From positions 1,054,001-1,118,000 of the forward strand of contig NZ_JAEKJR010000001.1 in the NCBI RefSeq assembly GCF_017303155.1: DNA of 64,000 nt, written 5' to 3'. Under the pieces are notes generated by a model. It was not told the origin of the DNA. It made no database searches and saw only the letters and a program-made list of their open reading frames with translations. Of the stretch, positions 59,427 to 64,000 are shown in pieces; the first letter of the stretch is position 1; each line of letters opens with the position of its first letter. Origin of the DNA: Microbulbifer salipaludis. Lineage in GTDB: Bacteria; Pseudomonadota; Gammaproteobacteria; Pseudomonadales; Cellvibrionaceae. Position numbers and translations under genes: made by a program.

Positions 59427-60362
59427 TTGCTGACAATCTGGCGATTTATGGATGGCAACCGCGCCCACGAGAAGCAGAGCGCGGCACTGGTGAGTGGGCT
59501 GCGCGCCGTGCTGGGTGCGGACCAGCTGGTGTGCTGTGACCTGAACTGCGACGAGGTGCGCTTGCCGTTGTGGCGCAAGGCCCCGCCATCACTGGCGCAG
59601 CTGCCGATACCTGATTTCATCCTGGGTGCCGGTCACCGCACTCATTGGCCGGTGGTGCGGGCGCGTAGCTTGTTCGGCGGTCGCAGCGTGGTGATCATGC
59701 AGCCCTCCCTGCCCCTGGCGTGGTTCGACTTTGCGGTTATTCCCGAGCACGACCGGCCGCCACCGCTGCAAAACGTAATTCTTACCCGCGGTGCGCTGGC
59801 AGAGCCGCTTCCCGATCTTCCCCCCGAGCCTGATCGCGCCCTGCTGTTGCTGGGCGGGCCCAGCAAGCATTTTCACTGGGATGCGGCGAAGGTGTCCGCC
59901 GTGACCAGCAGGCTACTGCTGCGGCCCCGTCGCTGGATCGTATCAGACAGCCGCCGCACGCCCCCGGATACCCTGGCACAGTGTGCCGGCAATGGCATCG
60001 AGCTGCATGCCTGGCAGGCGTGCCCCGAGGGCTGGCTGGCAGAGCAGATGGCGCGCGCCGGAGAAATCTGGGTGACCGGTGACAGCGTGTCGATGATCTT
60101 TGAGGCGCTGCAAAGCCGGGCACCCGTGGGCGTGATTCCCATGCCAAGCCGCCATCCGCGCAACAAGATCCGCTCGGCGCTGGACCGGCTGCTGGACGAG
60201 GGGCTGGTGACGGACCGCATCGCAGAAGAGGTGCCCGGCGCGGTGCCGCACACTCCCGCACTACGCAAACCACTGGCGCAGGAAGTCCTGTGTGCGCAGG
60301 CGCTGCTGCGGCGCAGCGGGTGGGCCGCAGCACAGGTCGCCTTGCCGGGGGCGGCGCAGTGA
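59427..60362 (+). CDS. ELM1/DUF1022 family putative glycosyltransferase
   Basis: A 311-residue protein. The beginning LTIWRFMDGNRAHEKQSAALVSGLRAVLG matches the DUF1022 (mitochondrial fission ELM1-like) start, in which DGK/NxGHENQ is typical. The middle (HRTHWPVVRARSLFGGRSVVIMQPSLPLAWFDFAVIPEHD) and GEIWVTGDSVSMIFEALQSRAPVGVIPMPSRHPRNKI agree with this GT-B fold family. In bacteria DUF1022 genes occur in LPS/glycan loci; activity is unproven. The TTG start has a GAGG box 8 bases upstream. It overlaps the next glycosyltransferase by GTGA. Confidence 0.82.
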   Translation: MLTIWRFMDGNRAHEKQSAALVSGLRAVLGADQLVCCDLNCDEVRLPLWRKAPPSLAQLPIPDFILGAGHRTHWPVVRARSLFGGRSVVIMQPSLPLAWFDFAVIPEHDRPPPLQNVILTRGALAEPLPDLPPEPDRALLLLGGPSKHFHWDAAKVSAVTSRLLLRPRRWIVSDSRRTPPDTLAQCAGNGIELHAWQACPEGWLAEQMARAGEIWVTGDSVSMIFEALQSRAPVGVIPMPSRHPRNKIRSALDRLLDEGLVTDRIAEEVPGAVPHTPALRKPLAQEVLCAQALLRRSGWAAAQVALPGAAQ

Positions 60363-61483
60363 TTTTGATTGCCACACAGTGCTTTCCCCCGGACCGCGGT
60401 GGCATCGAGGGGCTGATGGGCGGCCTTGCGGATACGCTGAGTGCCACTGGCCAGCCGGTGGCCGTCTATGCGGATCAGGCGCGCACGCAGGTGTCGTCCC
60501 GCTCGTGCAGCTACGACGTCCATCGCTTCGCTGGCTGGAAGCCATGGCGGCGCTGGCGCAAGGCGGCGGCGATACGCGCGGCCATTCGGGCTGGCGAGGC
60601 GTCGGGGAACACGGCTCCGGCTGTCACCGGGGTGTATGCGGACTCCTGGAAGAGCGCAGAAAAGTTGGGGGCGTTGCCTGTGCCGTTGGCGGTGCTCGCC
60701 CACGGCATGGAGTTCCCGGCTCATCCATCCGCGCGCAAGGCCGCGCGAATCCGTCATGCGCTGCGCTGTGCCGATACGGTGATTGCCAACTCCTCGTACA
60801 CCGCGGATCAGGTTGCGCCCTATCTGCGGGGCAAAACCCGGTTGATAGTGATCAACCCACCCATCGGACCACAACCTCCGGTGCTGGAAACAATGCAGGC
60901 GGAGCTACGCGCCCGGGTAGGGGGCGCGTCACCGGTGCTCACCACAGTGGCGCGCCTGGAACCGCGCAAGGGCGTGGATATGGTGATCCGCGCACTGCCG
61001 GCGATCCGTCAGGCCTACCCGGGAGTCATCTATCTGGTTGCCGGTGGAGGCGACGATCGCACCCGCCTGGAGCATCTGGCCCGCGAACAGGGGGTGCTGG
61101 ACTGTGTGCATTTTCTGGGGATGGTGGATGATGCGCAAAAAGCGGCGCTGTACGACTGCAGCGACCTGTTTGTGATGCCGGTACGGCGTGAGGGCAGTTC
61201 GGTAGAAGGGTTCGGTATCGTCTATCGCGAGGCCAACTGGTACGGCGTGCCGGTGTTGGCGGGGCGCGACGGTGGCGCGGTAGACGCGGTGGCCGAGGGG
61301 AGCAACGGAGCCCTGTGCAATGGTGCGGACCTGGCGGACGTCACTGCAACAATCCTGAAGTTGCTGGGGGACGAGCCCGGGCGCCAGGCAATGGCCGCTC
61401 GCGCAGCGGAGCTGGCGCGCGGACCGGCCCAGTGGAAGACTGCGGTACACGAATTTTTGTCGGCGTTGACGCCTTCACGCTGA
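60359..61483 (+). CDS. GT4-family glycosyltransferase
   Basis: A 374-residue cytosolic or membrane-associated GT-B enzyme. The N-terminus ILIATQCFPPDRGGIEGLMGGLADTLSATG, the central VARLEPRKGVDMVIRALPAIRQAYPGVIYLVAGGG and the C-terminal ESSVEGFGIVYREANWYGVPVLAG (EX7E-type) motifs are characteristic of family GT4. The GTG start overlaps the stop of the DUF1022 gene, so the two are coupled and likely act on the same glycan. Donor and acceptor are not predictable. A short GC hairpin lies 34 bases after the stop, without T-tract. Confidence 0.9.
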   Translation: MILIATQCFPPDRGGIEGLMGGLADTLSATGQPVAVYADQARTQVSSRSCSYDVHRFAGWKPWRRWRKAAAIRAAIRAGEASGNTAPAVTGVYADSWKSAEKLGALPVPLAVLAHGMEFPAHPSARKAARIRHALRCADTVIANSSYTADQVAPYLRGKTRLIVINPPIGPQPPVLETMQAELRARVGGASPVLTTVARLEPRKGVDMVIRALPAIRQAYPGVIYLVAGGGDDRTRLEHLAREQGVLDCVHFLGMVDDAQKAALYDCSDLFVMPVRREGSSVEGFGIVYREANWYGVPVLAGRDGGAVDAVAEGSNGALCNGADLADVTATILKLLGDEPGRQAMAARAAELARGPAQWKTAVHEFLSALTPSR

Positions 61484-61539
61484 GCCTGTTGACCCCAATG
61501 TACGTATTGTTTTGACAGGGCGGTGCAAGGCCGCCCGGA

Positions 61540-62208
61540 TCAGTTTCCCTTGAGCCGCTCGGCTTTTTTCCAGGGAATACTGCGATCGGAAATTTCCCAG
61601 TGAATACGCTTCCACATTTTCTCGATACGCCGCTCGATATAGCGTTTCCGCGACACCGAAATATATTCTGGTAGTGGCAAAAACGCGGCACTGCCGAGGC
61701 CGTCCACAAGATAGAGTTCCGCTTGCCCTTTACGAGTCACCACTACCAGATTGTGCGGCAGCAGGTTTTTGGTCAGTACGCCGGTGGCGCGCAGCCATTG
61801 TGAGAAGCGGTCGAGCGCGCCCTGAATAGGGGTGTCCAGCCCAAAATGGGTGAGATGGGTTTCCAGTGTCATCGCCGGTGTGCCCTGTTCGTCCAGCAGC
61901 AGTTCCGACACCGCACCCGGTCCGGCGCTGGTGTCGGTCATACCGTACCAGCGGGGAAGATGGGCCCATACCGGGCTGTCTGCGGGCGCATTGCGTAAAA
62001 CCCGCTGCTGGTAGCCCGCCAGCTCCCGCGCGTTATCGTCGAACTGGCTGTCGCGGGCCAGGGCTTTGTACCAGGGCGCGCGCTGGCGAAGCTCCGCGAC
62101 GCGGCCGGGCCGCATGACTTTGACACAGCGATCGGCGAAGTGTGGATGGTGGTAGCAGTGGCGGTTGCCGCCTGAGGCAAACGGTGTGCTGTTGCTGAGG
62201 TCAATCAA
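61540..62208 (-). CDS. YrbL-like kinase-fold protein
   Basis: A 222-residue protein similar to YrbL (PhoP regulatory network protein) with a degenerate protein-kinase-like fold: a nucleotide-loop-like FASGGNRHCYHHPHFADRCVKVMRPG, with Lys of VKVM in the ATP-binding position, and a catalytic-loop-like TKNLLPHNLVVV with the aspartate of YLVDGLG. In LPS-core loci small kinases of the WaaP/InaA type phosphorylate core sugars; that role is possible here but unproven. The start overlaps the stop of the preceding glycosyltransferase by ATGA. Confidence 0.75.
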   Translation of the reverse strand: MIDLSNSTPFASGGNRHCYHHPHFADRCVKVMRPGRVAELRQRAPWYKALARDSQFDDNARELAGYQQRVLRNAPADSPVWAHLPRWYGMTDTSAGPGAVSELLLDEQGTPAMTLETHLTHFGLDTPIQGALDRFSQWLRATGVLTKNLLPHNLVVVTRKGQAELYLVDGLGSAAFLPLPEYISVSRKRYIERRIEKMWKRIHWEISDRSIPWKKAERLKGN

Positions 62209-63332
62209 ACGTCCGTTCCCGAGTTTGGTTTCCGCGCAATCAGGCGCTGGTACAGTGCCAGGGTCTGTTGTGCCTGGTGCTGCAGGGTAAACGCTGCGGG
62301 CAGGTGCGGCGTGGCTGGAGTGTGCAGCAGCTCCCGTGTTTTGCTCACCAGCTGCTGGCGGTCGCCGTTTTCAATCAAGCCTTGGGGGAAGCCCGCACGC
62401 AGGGATTCCGCGGGGCCGCCCACGTTATAACCAATGACCGGCACCTGCATGGCCAGCGCTTCAATCACCGTGCGGCCGAAGGGCTCCGGCTTTTGTGACA
62501 GGTTGTACACCAGCGCGGCGTGCCGGTACCACTCCCGGATATCGCTGCGGTGGCCGGTAAAGGTGATCCTGCCGGCAATGCCGTGCTTTGCCACCAGCGC
62601 GTGCAGCTCCTCGGCATAGTGCTGTTTGTTTTTTTCCGCTTCGCCCAGAATGATTCCCTGAACCTCCTCTCCTTGCCGGGCAAGCTCGGCTATCAGGGCA
62701 ATAAAGGCTTCCTGGCCTTTCCAGCGGCTCAGGCGCGCTGGCAGCAGTAGCCAGCGGCGGTCGCGCAATTCGGGAAACTCCCCCAGGGTGTTTTCGAGCC
62801 AGCCTGCGGGGGCCGGAACCTGCGGGGAAAACTCGCGGGTATCCACCCCACGGAAAATGACCTCAGGCGCTGCGCACAGATCCTGCGGGTAGCTAGTGAG
62901 CAGGTAGTCCTTCACGCAGTCGGAAATGGCAATGACCTGCTCGGTGCGCGCCATGATCGCGCTATAGCGATTGACCGAATACAGGCCGTGCGCGGTGCTC
63001 ACCAGACGAGGGCGCGTGGCCGGGTCGAGCTTTTTCCAGGCCAGATAGGTGATCCACGCCGGCACGCGGGAGCGGACGTGCAGGATATCCGGCTGCAGCT
63101 CGCGGATCCGTTGGCGCAGGGGGCGCACCTGCAACAGGCTGGACAGGGATTTTTTGTGAATTGGCAGCGTGATGTGTCGGCTGCCCTCCATTTCCAATTG
63201 CTCTACCAGCCGGCCGCCGCTGGAAATAACAATGGATTCGTGGCCCTGTTGCACCAGCGCACGGGCCATGTCGAGGGTGCCGCGTTCGACGCCGCCGGCA
63301 TTCAGTGCCGGTAATAATTGAATAACCTTCAA
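62205..63332 (-). CDS. GT4-family glycosyltransferase
   Basis: A 375-residue GT-B enzyme: IQLLPALNAGGVERGTLDMARALVQQGHESIVISSGG at the N-terminus, LPARLSRWKGQEAFIALIAELARQGEEVQGIILGEAEKN in the centre, and KPEPFGRTVIEALAMQVPVIGYNVGGPAESLRAG at the C-terminus, the E(x)7E donor site of family GT4. The TTG at 63332 is chosen because the first strand starts there and GGGGAG lies 9 bases upstream; the reading frame stays open further 5' without homology. It is coupled with the kinase-like gene and lies downstream of the O-antigen ligase on the same strand. Confidence 0.9.
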   Translation of the reverse strand: MKVIQLLPALNAGGVERGTLDMARALVQQGHESIVISSGGRLVEQLEMEGSRHITLPIHKKSLSSLLQVRPLRQRIRELQPDILHVRSRVPAWITYLAWKKLDPATRPRLVSTAHGLYSVNRYSAIMARTEQVIAISDCVKDYLLTSYPQDLCAAPEVIFRGVDTREFSPQVPAPAGWLENTLGEFPELRDRRWLLLPARLSRWKGQEAFIALIAELARQGEEVQGIILGEAEKNKQHYAEELHALVAKHGIAGRITFTGHRSDIREWYRHAALVYNLSQKPEPFGRTVIEALAMQVPVIGYNVGGPAESLRAGFPQGLIENGDRQQLVSKTRELLHTPATPHLPAAFTLQHQAQQTLALYQRLIARKPNSGTDV

Positions 63333-63364
63333 GGCAAAGCGCTCCCCTACACGATTCCCAGCCG

Positions 63365-64000
63365 CTAGCGCGGAGTGTTTGCGGCGGCCTGCCGGCGCTT
63401 TGCCGCCCAGATCTGGGTCAGCAGCCCGCCACCGACCAAGGCGAGCACATAGCGGCCACTGTCGTAAAAAAGGTAGGACTCGAACAGGTTGACGATGGCA
63501 AAAAACACCGTAAAAGACAGGCAGAAAGTCAGGGTGCTGCCGGAGATCAGGCCGGCCCGGTAGTAACGCAGGCAGCGGCTGACCAACCAATACACCAGTG
63601 CGCCGAGCAGAAGCAGCCCCAGCAGGCCAAAGTTCACCAGAAGATCCAGGTAGCTGTTGTGCAGGTGGCCAAAGTTTTCTTTGATCGCCGGCGGCAGGTG
63701 TTCGGAATGGTCGAAAATCAGGCTGCGGCCGTTGCCGCCCCAACCCACCAGCGGGCGCTCGGCAATCCAGTCCAGTGCCTCTGCCCAGGTGCGGAGACGT
63801 ATGCCGGTGCTGGTCAGCGGGAGGTTGTCGAAGTTCCCCTGCTGTACCTGGAGCATGGTGTTCTGCTCGGCCTCCAGGCGCTGGCTGACAATGTCGCCGA
63901 TGCTCAAGTAGCCCACCAAAGTGGCCGCACCGCAGACCGCGAGGGTGGCCGCCAGCAGGTAGCGGCGATGGTTGTGGAAATACTTGTGCACAACGACCAC
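63365..64000 (-). CDS. O-antigen ligase/polymerase family protein, C-terminal part (5' end beyond the window)
   Basis: The last 211 codons of a polytopic membrane protein of the Wzy_C/WaaL superfamily; the gene continues past the right edge. Visible are a helix (LLAATLAVCGAATLVGYLS), a periplasmic loop ending WGGNGRSLIFDHSEHLPPAIKENFGHLHNSYLDLLVNFGLLGLLLLG, with the family HNSYLDLL-type motif, and further helices near 125-145, 155-175 and 180-195. WaaL attaches O-antigen to lipid A-core; Wzy polymerises it. These cannot be told apart from a fragment. It is the first gene of a leftward unit with the GT4 and kinase-like genes. Confidence 0.85.
   Translation of the reverse strand: MVVVHKYFHNHRRYLLAATLAVCGAATLVGYLSIGDIVSQRLEAEQNTMLQVQQGNFDNLPLTSTGIRLRTWAEALDWIAERPLVGWGGNGRSLIFDHSEHLPPAIKENFGHLHNSYLDLLVNFGLLGLLLLGALVYWLVSRCLRYYRAGLISGSTLTFCLSFTVFFAIVNLFESYLFYDSGRYVLALVGGGLLTQIWAAKRRQAAANTPR

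Noticed and set aside
1..64000. tRNA, rRNA, CRISPR array, integrase, transposase or prophage genes
   Set aside because: None of their sequence signatures was recognised in the window; short RNA genes could still be missed by eye.

Overview
The window is high-GC chromosomal DNA from a free-living gammaproteobacterium. The ygfB-pepP-ubiH-ubiI block, the ptsP-rppH-HAD ... lgt-thyA-folA ... ilvD order, the argA-argE-pit-DUF47 block and the glnE-ilvE-glycan order are all familiar from Pseudomonas-like genomes. A Cellvibrionales-type bacterium such as Microbulbifer or a relative is my best guess, based on synteny and protein character only. No rRNA, tRNA, CRISPR array, integrase or transposase was seen, so this is core genome with a few lineage-specific insertions.

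Layout. 1-7 kb: ygfB, pepP and two ubiquinone-ring hydroxylases, then a GlpG-type rhomboid protease and a CNNM/CBS (CorC-like) protein. 7-10 kb: a 2-oxoglutarate/Fe(II) oxygenase and an SLC13-type anion transporter. 10-17 kb: gcvT-gcvH, ptsP-rppH (nitrogen PTS enzyme I and RNA pyrophosphohydrolase), a HAD phosphatase and an imelysin lipoprotein. 17-23 kb: a cell-wall island with a MepK-like Tat-exported endopeptidase and three paralogous YkuD L,D-transpeptidases. 23-26.5 kb: an NRDE protein, lgt, thyA and folA. 26.5-33 kb: a complete TonB2-type energy-transduction operon (DUF3450, TtpC-like, ExbB, ExbD, TonB, TPR) followed by a second, stand-alone tonB with a candidate Fur box. 33-44 kb: ilvD, argA, argE, a DMT exporter, a DUF6314-like protein, an M24 peptidase, PhzF, PiT phosphate permease and its DUF47 partner. 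43.6-50 kb: an orphan GspE/PilB ATPase and an ABC system made of an ATPase, a GldF-GldG fused permease/auxiliary protein and a DUF4340 protein. 50.8-55 kb: glnE, a decayed fragment of a second glnE, and ilvE. 55.5-64 kb: a cell-surface glycan region with several glycosyltransferases, ugd, an ELM1/DUF1022 protein, a YrbL-like kinase and the C-terminal part of an O-antigen ligase. It sits where Pseudomonas carries its LPS-core genes.

Genes that work together: PepP neighbours with UbiH/UbiI (ubiquinone); GcvT with GcvH (glycine cleavage; gcvP is elsewhere); ThyA with FolA (thymidylate and folate recycling); L,D-transpeptidases that make 3-3 cross-links beside a MepK-like enzyme expected to cut them; the TonB2 operon with the extra TonB (outer-membrane import); PiT with DUF47 (phosphate uptake); and the surface-glycan set.

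The least ordinary signals are these: a family of three about 115-126 bp nested palindromes (36.4, 50.4 and 56.5 kb) whose 31-bp arms differ between copies yet stay self-complementary; a frameshifted remnant of the glnE 3' end just downstream of intact glnE; the triple L,D-transpeptidase/MepK island inserted in a conserved gene order; a dyad-overlapped promoter in front of the TonB2 operon; and short in-frame tandem duplications at several gene starts. Start sites were chosen by hand from ribosome-binding sites and family alignments recalled from memory; several are TTG or GTG and remain provisional.
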